In this document: positions 20,976-28,511 of the stretch, piece by piece
How positions within the stretch are numbered: position 1 is the stretch's first letter
How the letters are laid out: each line of letters opens with the position of its first letter
DNA from: Candidatus Prevotella equi
Lineage (GTDB): Bacteria > Bacteroidota > Bacteroidia > Bacteroidales > Bacteroidaceae
Length of the DNA: 49,077 nt
NCBI GenBank assembly: GCA_018065145.1
Contig: JAGHTW010000016.1
Span: 1-49,077 of the forward strand
Direction of reading: 5' to 3'
Notes under the pieces: generated by a model
The model's input: the letters and a program-made list of their open reading frames with translations, nothing else
Told to the model about the DNA's origin: nothing
Databases searched by the model: none
Position numbers and translations under genes: made by a program

Positions 20976-22102
20976 TATTTGTTTATTCTATAGACGATAC
21001 GATTAATTTTGCCAAGGAATGGCGACATTACGTTTTTTACAGGACCTTTTATGGCTCCAAGATTAATGGCTACTATGAAACATTCTTTGTTCTTTACGTT
21101 CCCCTTAGCGATATTCACTACACGGCATGTTACATTTTCTTCAAGTGATGTCATGTCCTTTGGCGTTAGGAGTATAGCAAGATCACCATTGTTATCACGT
21201 ATTCTATCGTAAGCGCTACATCCCATAAGCATTGTATTTAATGCCTTGTTCGTTTGCAAATGTTCTACAAAATCCTTGCCGTTGACATTGGTGAAAACAC
21301 CGATGAGTGTACTGTCAGAAAGCATCTTTTCCCAATTGAAAGTTATTGGTTTGTAGCATTCCTCAACTTTCTTCATGGCTTGCTTCACATTTGTGTTGTA
21401 CGAACAAGCAGAACCATTAAGATATAGGGTATTATCTTTATATTCCATGGATGCTTCGATGAGAACGTCTGCTGGGTCAGTTCCCTTTGGCGCCCCAATC
21501 ATCATTGATGCTATAATCTGCTCGGGCAGTGCACTTGCCTGAGCCACAAGGCGCATTGGTGATTTTACCTCTTCAGAGTGTTGCCACAGTTGTGATTTTG
21601 TTATTCCATCTTCCTCTTCTTGATTCATCATCTTCACCATACGATGTTTCATGCTCTTCTTTGCATCATTGCCTGTTATTGGTCCCATTGCAAGAAGCAT
21701 GTCATTGTCAAAGCCTATCAACCAAGAGTCAGATATAGTGCAGAATGTAACATCGTCTATATCTGAAAAATCGCTAACGGCTTTTAATTCCTTCATTCTT
21801 TTCAGGAATGATTCAAGCTCATAAGCATCAGATATTGGTGCACAAAAACCTATCATACCATCTGCTGTCTCAAAGATATATATATTCTTTGTCAGGTCTA
21901 TGCCCTTTAACTCCTTCTTGTCATCACTGACAAAAGGTGTTACGATATGCGAGAATGGAGAATTGCCATTGACAAAATCCATTGCGTTTACAGTTATCAA
22001 TGCCACGCTGTTTGATGGAATGGCATTGGTATAGTTACGCTTGCTACAAGATGATAGTAGCATAGCGATAAAAAATAATGTGTATGTAAGAATTCTTTTC
22101 AT
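20975..22102 (-). CDS. DUF4836-like lipoprotein
   Basis: A 375-residue predicted lipoprotein (MKRILTYTLFFIAMLLSSC, lipobox LSSC). The body starts with IPSNSVALITVNAMDFV, typical of the Bacteroidota DUF4836 group, and ends with a basic-hydrophobic tail. The function is unknown. Its ATG overlaps the TGA of rsmE (ATGA), and it is immediately followed by an ABC ATPase and permease. It may be a substrate or a partner of that transporter; this is inference from order only. Confidence 0.7.
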   Translation of the reverse strand: MKRILTYTLFFIAMLLSSCSKRNYTNAIPSNSVALITVNAMDFVNGNSPFSHIVTPFVSDDKKELKGIDLTKNIYIFETADGMIGFCAPISDAYELESFLKRMKELKAVSDFSDIDDVTFCTISDSWLIGFDNDMLLAMGPITGNDAKKSMKHRMVKMMNQEEEDGITKSQLWQHSEEVKSPMRLVAQASALPEQIIASMMIGAPKGTDPADVLIEASMEYKDNTLYLNGSACSYNTNVKQAMKKVEECYKPITFNWEKMLSDSTLIGVFTNVNGKDFVEHLQTNKALNTMLMGCSAYDRIRDNNGDLAILLTPKDMTSLEENVTCRVVNIAKGNVKNKECFIVAINLGAIKGPVKNVMSPFLGKINRIVYRINK

Positions 22103-22818
22103 CGTAGATTGAGTTGTGATATTATGACTGCATCAATACACGCTGTTTCTGTACGTAGTCGTGATGTTCCGAGTGATACGGATTGAAAGCCGTTTTCCAT
22201 AGCAAAGCGAACCTCTTCGATGGAAAAGTCGCCTTCGGGTCCAATTAGAATTGTTATTTCCTCGTCGGAATGTTTTGATTGTAATACTTCAAAAAGGTCA
22301 ATGCGCTCTACTTCATCATAGCAGTGGCATATAAATTTTCTACCTTTTCGTGGTTGTTGAACGAAAGTTTTAAAGGAACAAAGTTCATTTACTTTTGGTT
22401 TCCATGCCTTTCTGCTTTGTTTCATTGCAGCCACAACAATCTTTTCTATACGGTCTGTACGTATTTGACGGCGTTCAGAAAACTGGCATTCAAGGAAAGA
22501 CAGTTCGTCAAGTCCTACTTCTGTCACCTTCTCTGCCATCCATTCTACTCTGTCCATCATTTTCGTTGGAGCCATGGCAAGGTGCAGTCGTCCTTTCCAT
22601 GGGCGAAGTTGTGGCATTTGTTCTATGATGGTGTATGAGCAGCGCTTGTTTGATGCCATGGTTACCTCTGCTTTGTAGAATGTACCTTCACCATCCATCA
22701 GGAAAATATTGTCGCCAGCCTGAAGACGCAGCACCCTTGTAGCATGTACTGCTTCATCTTGCGGTAGTTGAGATTCCACTGTTGCAGTTGGAACATAGAA
22801 AAATCTTTCTTCCTTCAT
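22099..22818 (-). CDS. rsmE: 16S rRNA (uracil-1498-N3)-methyltransferase RsmE
   Basis: SPOUT-class methyltransferase that methylates U1498 in helix 44 of 16S rRNA with S-adenosylmethionine. The 239-residue protein has an N-terminal PUA-like domain (SQLPQDEAVHATRVLRL). The C-terminal trefoil knot contains LIGPEGDFSIEE and SLGTSRLRTETACIDA, both diagnostic. It lies 27 bp after the bifunctional nuclease gene and overlaps the next start, in the middle of the long minus-strand operon. Confidence 0.95.
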   Translation of the reverse strand: MKEERFFYVPTATVESQLPQDEAVHATRVLRLQAGDNIFLMDGEGTFYKAEVTMASNKRCSYTIIEQMPQLRPWKGRLHLAMAPTKMMDRVEWMAEKVTEVGLDELSFLECQFSERRQIRTDRIEKIVVAAMKQSRKAWKPKVNELCSFKTFVQQPRKGRKFICHCYDEVERIDLFEVLQSKHSDEEITILIGPEGDFSIEEVRFAMENGFQSVSLGTSRLRTETACIDAVIISQLNLR

Positions 22819-22845
22819 AGTCTCGTTATTTATATTCTCTAAACT

Positions 22846-23427
22846 CTAACCCTCTCTTCTATCCAACTCTTCTTTCAAACGTTGAGCCATTTCGTATTCT
22901 TCTTGGTCTATACATTTCTGCATAGCTTGTCGAAGCATATTAGTGGAAAGAGTGTTTAGCGGCATAGCAACACCTTTTGCATTCTCTCCACCATATTCAA
23001 CACTTTGTCGTCGCCATAGTGATTCCTCTATATAAAGTGGTATATGTGGATCAGCGTATGACAATAGTGCTCCATCGCTTACACGTATAGGGAACGCAGT
23101 TCCTGTTCGTTCGTCTTCAAGAATCGCACGATATTGTCCATCAAAAATGTTTACGATGACAACACATAGTTGTATGTCTGTCAGGTATTTTATCATGGCG
23201 CTAAGTGCTTCTGGCATACAATATTGCAAAGCTTCAATAACGTTTTTCCTCTGCTCAGGACTGCCAACGTACTTTCCTCGTCGTACGGATATCTCGTGAC
23301 GTGTAGTTGGACCACATACAACAGTCAACTGTCTCTTCTCTTCCTCGTCTGTCAGAATGAGAAGTGATGCTTCGTGTGATGCAGTGATGTCCGTTACACC
23401 TTGTACTATGAGTGGTATTCGAGCCAT
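22846..23427 (-). CDS. Bifunctional nuclease family protein (DUF151) with UVR motif
   Basis: About 193 residues. The core (CGPTTRHEISVRRGKYVGSP and SDGALLSYADPHIPLYIEESL) is the DUF151/BFN domain, for which RNase and DNase activity has been reported in plants. The C-terminus (about 160-193, MQKCIDQEEYEMAQRLKEELDRREG) is a UVR motif of the UvrB/C-interaction type. I place the start at the ATG at 23425-23427 (MARIPLIVQG), with AAGAAGA just upstream. The open frame extends 294 bp further, but only as a low-complexity Arg/Leu shadow of rpsP and through the rpsP terminator. It lies 32 bp beyond that terminator, so readthrough expression is likely. Confidence 0.85.
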   Translation of the reverse strand: MARIPLIVQGVTDITASHEASLLILTDEEEKRQLTVVCGPTTRHEISVRRGKYVGSPEQRKNVIEALQYCMPEALSAMIKYLTDIQLCVVIVNIFDGQYRAILEDERTGTAFPIRVSDGALLSYADPHIPLYIEESLWRRQSVEYGGENAKGVAMPLNTLSTNMLRQAMQKCIDQEEYEMAQRLKEELDRREG

Positions 23428-23458
23428 GATATCTTCTTGTGATGATTCTTTTGATAAT

Positions 23459-23505
23459 AAAAAAAAAGGAGATGCGCCTTGGCTTAGCGCCTTGCACATC
23501 TCCTT
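23459..23505 (-). terminator. Rho-independent terminator after rpsP
   Basis: A 12-bp stem (arms 23466-23477 and 23494-23505, one position that is G-U in the minus-strand RNA) followed by seven T on the minus strand (23459-23465). It sits 28 bp after the rpsP stop and before the bifunctional nuclease gene, so it may partly attenuate the downstream operon. Confidence 0.85.
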
Positions 23506-23533
23506 GTCTTTTTCTTTAAAGAAATAAGAAGGA

Positions 23534-24061
23534 TTAAGCCTCCTCTGCAGGTGCCTCTGCCTCTTCAGCAGGTGCTTCTGCTTCAGCTGCAGCAGCTGCA
23601 GCGGCAGCCTTCTTCTCTGCAATCTTCTGAGCGATAGACTCGTTGACCTTCTTCTCTGCTTCGAGGGCAGCCTTAGCAGCAGCCTTCTTAGCGTCAGCGT
23701 TCTTAGCCTTGAAAGCTTCAATGCCAGATACCTTAGCCTGCTTCCAAGCCTCGAACTTAGCCTGTGCAGTAGCCTCGTCGAATGCGCCCTTCTTCACGCC
23801 ACCCTTGAGGTGCTTCATGAGCATAACGCCTTCGTTAGAGAGGATGTTACGTACGGTGTCTGTTGGCTGTGCGCCACACTCAACCCAGTACAATGCACGC
23901 TCGAAATTCAGATCTACTGTGGCAGGATTGGTGTTAGGGTTATAAGTACCAATCTTCTCAGTAAACTTACCATCACGTGGTGCTCTTGCGTCAGCGATAA
24001 CGATGCTGTAGAAAGCGTAGCTCTTACGACCGCCGCGCTGCAATCTGATCTTTGTTGCCAT
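23534..24061 (-). CDS. rpsP: 30S ribosomal protein S16 with Ala/Glu-rich extension
   Basis: Ribosomal protein S16, an early 30S assembly protein. Residues 1-90 are the S16 core ([37 protein letters not shown], [16 protein letters not shown]). Bacterial S16 is usually 80-90 residues. Here about 85 more follow: a lysine/alanine-rich helix, then a repeated [15 protein letters not shown] tail. Such tails are common on Bacteroidota S16. The promoter at 24127-24158 is a good match and a terminator follows. Confidence 0.97.
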   Translation of the reverse strand: MATKIRLQRGGRKSYAFYSIVIADARAPRDGKFTEKIGTYNPNTNPATVDLNFERALYWVECGAQPTDTVRNILSNEGVMLMKHLKGGVKKGAFDEATAQAKFEAWKQAKVSGIEAFKAKNADAKKAAAKAALEAEKKVNESIAQKIAEKKAAAAAAAAEAEAPAEEAEAPAEEA

Positions 24062-24126
24062 TTGTTTTTAGTTTTGTTTTTTTGTTTAATAGATGTGAAT
24101 TAAACCGTTAACTCGTAACGGCGGTG

Positions 24127-24158
24127 CAAAGTTACTACTTTTTTTTGATGTGACCAAA
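24127..24158 (-). promoter_or_regulatory. rpsP promoter
   Basis: Minus strand: TTTG at 24155-24158, 20 bp spacer, TAACTTTG at 24127-24134. This is a near-ideal Bacteroidota promoter with about a 58-nt leader to the rpsP ATG. Confidence 0.8.
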
Positions 24159-24198
24159 TGTTTTTGCCTATATTTTTTATATGTTTTATGGGGGTGTT

Positions 24199-24286
24199 GT
24201 AATCGTATAACTTTTACACGGTAATCGTGTAACTTTTACCGTGTAATCGTGCAACGATTACTGTGTAATTGTTGCACGATTACAGA
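24199..24286 (+). repeat. Four tandem 22-bp palindromic repeats
   Basis: Units start at 24199, 24221, 24243 and 24265, exactly 22 bp apart. Each begins GTAATCGT or GTAATTGT and is a partial palindrome; the best unit reads GTAATCGTGCAACGATTAC. Units 3 and 4 together also form a 19-bp stem with a 3-nt loop (24243-24261 with 24265-24283, one G-U pair). The repeat lies in the 450-bp gap between the divergent rpsP and fmt promoters. No ORF covers it. Its role is unknown: operator array, structured RNA or a mobile palindromic unit are all possible. Confidence 0.85.
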
Positions 24287-24420
24287 GCCCCTTTTATATT
24301 GTTGATATTTAGACTGTTACAAAAGTTATTTTTCTGTATATGAGACGTTTTTGTGTTGTGGTGCGGTACTTTGGGTAAAAGAGCGTTTTTGTTTGTATTT
24401 CTATATGAGTGACACATTTG

Positions 24421-24452
24421 TTTTGCTTTGTCATATATTTTTATTAACTTTG
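24421..24452 (+). promoter_or_regulatory. fmt promoter
   Basis: TTTTG at 24421-24425, 19 bp spacer, TAACTTTG at 24445-24452; leader of about 50 nt to the fmt ATG at 24512. Confidence 0.75.
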
Positions 24453-24511
24453 CAGTCGCAAAACTAGTTTTTGTAATTATATCATTTACACCTTATTTAT
24501 ATATATAGGAC

Positions 24512-25468
24512 ATGAGGAAAGAGGACTTGAGAATTGTGTTTATGGGTACACCGGAGTTTGCCGTTGGTACTTTGAAGGCTCTTGTGGAAGGAGGATATAA
24601 TGTTGTAGCTGTTGTAACACAGCCAGACAAACCAGTAGGCAGACATGGATCTGTTCTGCGTTCACCAGAGGTTAAGGTGTATGCGCAAGAGCATGATATT
24701 CCTGTTTTGCAGCCAGTGAAGATGAAGGATGAAGAATTCCTCGCGGAATTACGCTCTTACAAAGCTGATCTTCAGGTCGTCGTCGCATTCCGTATGTTGC
24801 CAGAAGTGGTTTGGGCTATGCCAAAGTATGGAACTTTCAATGTTCATGCTGCATTGCTGCCTCAATATCGTGGTGCGGCTCCAATAAATTGGGCTATAAT
24901 AAATGGCGAGACACGGACAGGTGTCACTACTTTCTTCCTTGATCATGACATAGACACTGGTCGTGTTATCATGCAACGCTCGTTTGAAATTCCACTTGAG
25001 GCTGATGTGGAGTATGTTTATGATGGATTGATGGAGCTTGGTGCTCAGACTGCTGTTGAAACAATAGAGCGAATCATCGAAGGGGAGGGTAGCGTGGAGA
25101 CTCTCCCGCAGGAAGAAATGATTGAAGTGGGTACAGAATTACATCCTGCTCCAAAGATTTTTAAAGATACTTGTAAGATTGATTGGACTCAACCCGTAAA
25201 GAGAGTATATGACTTTATTCGCGGTCTTTGTCCTATCCCTGGTTCATGGGGTGAGGTTGTTTTACCTGATGGTACCCAAATGGAATTGAAAGTCTATCAG
25301 TCGGCACTGACGGAACGTCCTACTAATGATATCGTGGCTGGTACGTTGATAAAGGAGAAGAAAGCGGTTTTTGTTGCTTGTTCTGATTGTCTCCTTGAAC
25401 TTAAGACTGTTCAACCAAACGGAAAAAAACGTATGGATGCTATTTCTTTTGCAAATGGACTGCATTAA
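24512..25468 (+). CDS. fmt: Methionyl-tRNA formyltransferase
   Basis: Transfers a formyl group from 10-formyltetrahydrofolate to Met-tRNA(fMet). The 318-residue protein starts MRKEDLRIVFMGTPEFAVG. It carries the conserved FNVHAALLPQYRGAAPINWAI segment with the catalytic Asn/His, the DHDIDTGRV aspartate, and the C-terminal OB-fold tRNA-binding region (VKRVYDFIRGLCPIPGSW). It is monocistronic with its own promoter. Confidence 0.97.
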   Translation: MRKEDLRIVFMGTPEFAVGTLKALVEGGYNVVAVVTQPDKPVGRHGSVLRSPEVKVYAQEHDIPVLQPVKMKDEEFLAELRSYKADLQVVVAFRMLPEVVWAMPKYGTFNVHAALLPQYRGAAPINWAIINGETRTGVTTFFLDHDIDTGRVIMQRSFEIPLEADVEYVYDGLMELGAQTAVETIERIIEGEGSVETLPQEEMIEVGTELHPAPKIFKDTCKIDWTQPVKRVYDFIRGLCPIPGSWGEVVLPDGTQMELKVYQSALTERPTNDIVAGTLIKEKKAVFVACSDCLLELKTVQPNGKKRMDAISFANGLH

Positions 25469-25542
25469 CACACTGTATGATTGATATAAATCAACTAAAC
25501 GTAAGTTTTTGTGGTTTTTGTGCAAAAAAAACATCAAAACTC

Positions 25543-25573
25543 TTGCATGGTTCAGAAAAACATCGTACCTTTG
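25543..25573 (+). promoter_or_regulatory. Promoter of the tRNA operon
   Basis: TTG at 25543-25545, 20 bp spacer, TACCTTTG at 25566-25573, 62 bp upstream of the first tRNA. The four tRNAs are likely one transcript. Confidence 0.7.
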
Positions 25574-25635
25574 CATCGCATTTAGGGAAATGCACCTTTT
25601 TAGAGTACTCGAAAAGCTCTTTTAAGGTTTGAAAT

Positions 25636-25708
25636 GCGGAAATAGCTCAGTTGGTAGAGCACAACCTTGCCAAGGTTGGGGTCGCGGGTCCGAGTCCCGT
25701 TTTCCGCT
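25636..25708 (+). tRNA. tRNA-Gly(GCC), copy 1
   Basis: 73 nt cloverleaf: acceptor GCGGAAA pairs with TTTCCGC, anticodon loop TTGCCAA gives GCC, T-loop TCCGAGT. No CCA is encoded. It is identical to the copy at 26003-26075. Confidence 0.97.
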
Positions 25709-25782
25709 CACTTTATTGGAACGCAAGAAATAACATTGTCATCGCATTTTTATTTTGATGGCAGTTCTTGAAAAGACATTTT

Positions 25783-25864
25783 GCCCAGGTGGCGGAATTG
25801 GTAGACGCGCACGTTTCAGGTGCGTGTGCCGCGAGGCGTGCAGGTTCGAGTCCTGTTCTGGGCA
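25783..25864 (+). tRNA. tRNA-Leu(CAG)
   Basis: Class II tRNA with a long variable arm. Acceptor GCCCAGG pairs with TCTGGGC (one wobble); anticodon stem CACGT/GCGTG with loop TTCAGGT gives CAG. Unlike the other three, CCA is encoded directly after it (25865-25867). Confidence 0.95.
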
Positions 25865-25910
25865 CCAAGGTAATGTACCTAAGTTATTTCTTGAGAAGTA
25901 AAATAATGTC

Positions 25911-25994
25911 GGAGAGGTGGCGGAATTGGTAGACGCGCTACTTTGAGGGGGTAGTGTCAATTGTGACGTGGGAGTTCGAGTCTCCTCCTCTTCA
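25911..25994 (+). tRNA. tRNA-Leu(GAG)
   Basis: Class II tRNA. Acceptor GGAGAGG pairs with CCTCTTC with one G-U pair; anticodon stem CTACT/GGTAG with loop TTGAGGG gives GAG; long variable arm; T-arm GGGAG-TTCGAGT-CTCCT. CCA is not encoded. Confidence 0.93.
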
Positions 25995-26002
25995 CTTATT
26001 TT

Positions 26003-26075
26003 GCGGAAATAGCTCAGTTGGTAGAGCACAACCTTGCCAAGGTTGGGGTCGCGGGTCCGAGTCCCGTTTTCCGCT
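26003..26075 (+). tRNA. tRNA-Gly(GCC), copy 2
   Basis: Identical over 73 nt to the copy at 25636-25708, with the same fold and GCC anticodon. The two copies flank the two tRNA-Leu genes as a direct repeat. The following 109 bp up to the next gene contain no feature I can support. Confidence 0.97.
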
Positions 26076-26184
26076 CTGCTTTATGCGTTCTTGTTTATTT
26101 ATACCCTAAAAGCAAAATTCTCCTATTTTATTTTTAATTCTTTTGAATAACACAAGTTATTTCTTCAATTTTATTTTCTGAAGG

Positions 26185-26718
26185 ATGAATATTTACTTAC
26201 GATATTTTGATAATGAAACACTGGTGTACAGTGTTGAAGAGGCTGTAGAGTTTCTTGCTTCGTTGCAGGAAATTGATATTACGGATTCACTTGTTGCGGA
26301 GATTAATGAGTGGTTTCAGGATGGCGAGAATAATTTCCCAAAACGTTGTCGCGTACGTCCTCGTGTTTATTTCATTGCTATAAAGACGGAAGCTCAAACA
26401 CTTCAGGACTTCAAAGAAAAGAAGGCTTTGAGAAGCGTTCAAGAGAATGAAGCGAAAAACAATGAGATGATGCGACTGACAGAGGAGCATGAAGGATGGT
26501 ACGAAGGAACACTTGACTTCAAACGTGTTGTTATAAACCATTTGGGAAAATGTGAATATAGGGATACTACATTTACAGCACGATGCAAAGCAAAATCGCC
26601 AAAGGATTGCTACGAACGTATAACAAACCATCTAAAACAAAGAGTAGATAGTCGTTCGCAATTTCCTTCTATAAAAGGTAAGAATTTTAAATATTCTTAT
26701 TTGGGAAAGTGTAAATAA
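26185..26718 (+). CDS. Conserved hypothetical protein
   Basis: A 177-residue soluble protein with no recognised domain. The sequence splits into an acidic N-terminal half (MNIYLRYFDNETLVYSVEEA) and a C-terminal half that starts WYEGTLDFKRVVINHLGKCEYRDTTFTARCKAKS. No signal peptide or membrane helix is visible. It sits 32 bp upstream of ssb on the same strand, which hints at co-transcription with a DNA-maintenance gene but proves nothing. The function is unknown. Confidence 0.8.
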   Translation: MNIYLRYFDNETLVYSVEEAVEFLASLQEIDITDSLVAEINEWFQDGENNFPKRCRVRPRVYFIAIKTEAQTLQDFKEKKALRSVQENEAKNNEMMRLTEEHEGWYEGTLDFKRVVINHLGKCEYRDTTFTARCKAKSPKDCYERITNHLKQRVDSRSQFPSIKGKNFKYSYLGKCK

Positions 26719-26750
26719 TTGAATTTGATATTTTTAAAAGGTATCAGAAT

Positions 26751-27179
26751 ATGAATAGAGTAATGCTGATAGGTAACGTAGGTGCTGACCCTGATGTGAG
26801 ATACTACGAAGCAGACCAGGCTGTTGCTACAGTAAGATTGGCAACAACGGAGAAGGGGTATGTGTTACAGAATGGTACACGTGTGCCTGATAGAACGGAT
26901 TGGCATAATCTTGTATTCTATAGACGTCTTGCAAAGGTCGTAGAGCAGTATGTCCACAAAGGAGATAAACTGTATGTGGATGGTCGTATTCAATACAGGC
27001 AGTATGATGATAAAAGAGGTGTGCAACGTAGTATAACGGAAGTTATCGTGGAGAATTTGGAAATGTTGACTCCTCGCACTCAGGCATCATCGCAAACATC
27101 TGCAAACCCTGGAACAAATGAAACAGGAAACAAACAAACTGAGGAACCTATGCCTGACAATGGTGTTCTCCCTTTCTAA
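26751..27179 (+). CDS. ssb: Single-stranded DNA-binding protein
   Basis: Binds single-stranded DNA and recruits replication and repair partners. The 142-residue protein has the OB-fold start MNRVMLIGNVGADPDVRYY, the WHNLVFYRRLAKVVEQYVHKGDKLYVDGRI core and the acidic C-terminal tip PDNGVLPF, the Bacteroidota form of the partner-binding tail. It is followed by gldE, the usual neighbour in this phylum. Confidence 0.96.
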   Translation: MNRVMLIGNVGADPDVRYYEADQAVATVRLATTEKGYVLQNGTRVPDRTDWHNLVFYRRLAKVVEQYVHKGDKLYVDGRIQYRQYDDKRGVQRSITEVIVENLEMLTPRTQASSQTSANPGTNETGNKQTEEPMPDNGVLPF

Positions 27180-27206
27180 ATGTAAAAAAAAATAAAGAAG
27201 TAAAAA

Positions 27207-28511
27207 TTGGAATCGTCGAGTCTTATATCCATATTTGAACAGGTGCATTATATGCCTGTTTCAATGTCTGTTATAGTTTGTCTGTTAGTAGCGGCTATAT
27301 TGTTGGTTATGTCTGGTCTTGCCAGTGGATCGGAGATAGCCTTTTTTAGTTTGTCTCCAAAAGAGTTATCTGACCTTGATGAAGGAAAGGAAAGGGATAA
27401 AAAGATTCTTATGTTAAGGGAGGATTCCGAGCGAACGCTGGCAACGATTCTTATAACAAATAATTTTATAAATGTTACTATAATCATGTTGCTTAATTAT
27501 GTTTTTGCAACAGTGGTAGATTTTGGTAACGCATATTGGCTTCAGTTTCTATGTATAACGGTTCTTCTCACTTTCTTATTACTTTTGTTTGGCGAAATAA
27601 TTCCTAAAGTGTATTCACGCATTTCGCCAATTGCTTTTTGCAGAAAAGTAGTTAACGGAGTTTTGCTTGCACGACAGATATTTTGGCCATTGGGAACTCT
27701 TTTGTTGGGTTCGGGAATTATTGCAGAAAAATTCGCTCAGAGGAAGAATCATGTGCTGAGTGTGGACGAATTGGAACAGGCTCTGGAGATGACAGACAAG
27801 GAGGAGATACGTGAAGAGAAAGAAATGCTTCAGGGTATTATCCGATTCAGCGATGAAATGGTGCGTGAAATAATGACAAGCAGGCAAGATATCGTTGATA
27901 TTGATATAAATACGAGTTTTGAGGATGTTGTAAAGTGTATTGTTGATAATAACTACAGTCGTATCCCTGTTTATCAAGAAAATGAAGATAATGTACGTGG
28001 AGTGCTGTATATAAAAGATTTGCTACCGCATATTGGCAAACCGACAAACTTCCGTTGGCAGTCTTTGATACGTCCAGCTTATTTCGTTCCAGAGACAAAG
28101 AAAATTGATGATTTGCTTACAGAATTCCAAACGAACAAAGTACATATAGCTATTGTCGTTGATGAGTTCGGTGGAACAAGCGGCATCGTTACACTTGAAG
28201 ATATTCTTGAAGAAATAGTGGGCGAGATTAGCGATGAATATGATGAGGAGGAAATGCAATATACTAAGATGGCATACAATAGTTATGTCTTTGAAGGAAA
28301 GACTAAACTAGTTGATTTCAGCAGAATCATAGGGCTTGATGATGAATTCTTTGATGATAACATTGATGCTGACACACTTGCAGGGCTGTTGCTTGAACTG
28401 AAAGGCGATTTTCCAAGCATACATGAATGTTTCAAGTATAAGAATTTGTCTCTTGAGATATTAAACAAAGAGGAACGAAGAATCTCCCGTGTTAAGGTAG
28501 TGGTAGAGTAA
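27207..28511 (+). CDS. gldE: GldE-like CNNM/CorC transporter-associated protein
   Basis: A 434-residue membrane protein: N-terminal CNNM (DUF21) domain with about four helices (SGLASGSEIAFFSLSP marks its start), a tandem CBS pair (about 205-330, including VREIMTSRQDIV and VHIAIVVDEFGGTSGIVTLED), and a C-terminal CorC_HlyC domain. Such proteins are linked to Mg2+/Co2+ homeostasis. In gliding Bacteroidota the name GldE is used, but non-gliding Prevotella keep the gene, so motility is not implied. The start is a TTG at 27207; the next ATG (27252) would remove the N-terminal lead-in seen in relatives. The last 20 bp overlap the convergent SGNH gene. Confidence 0.88.
   Translation: MESSSLISIFEQVHYMPVSMSVIVCLLVAAILLVMSGLASGSEIAFFSLSPKELSDLDEGKERDKKILMLREDSERTLATILITNNFINVTIIMLLNYVFATVVDFGNAYWLQFLCITVLLTFLLLLFGEIIPKVYSRISPIAFCRKVVNGVLLARQIFWPLGTLLLGSGIIAEKFAQRKNHVLSVDELEQALEMTDKEEIREEKEMLQGIIRFSDEMVREIMTSRQDIVDIDINTSFEDVVKCIVDNNYSRIPVYQENEDNVRGVLYIKDLLPHIGKPTNFRWQSLIRPAYFVPETKKIDDLLTEFQTNKVHIAIVVDEFGGTSGIVTLEDILEEIVGEISDEYDEEEMQYTKMAYNSYVFEGKTKLVDFSRIIGLDDEFFDDNIDADTLAGLLLELKGDFPSIHECFKYKNLSLEILNKEERRISRVKVVVE

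Noticed and set aside
22846..23721. Long form of the bifunctional nuclease ORF (291 residues) starting inside rpsP
   Set aside because: The first 98 residues are an Arg/Leu-rich frame-shadow of the rpsP Ala/Glu tail and then cross the rpsP terminator. The BFN domain starts at the ATG at 23427.
24199..24286. CRISPR array
   Set aside because: The units are directly adjacent (22-bp period) with no spacers, and no cas genes are in the window.
25739..26029. 96-residue ORF over the tRNA genes (minus strand)
   Set aside because: It is antisense to three tRNAs and is the common artefact of reading tRNA clusters as protein.
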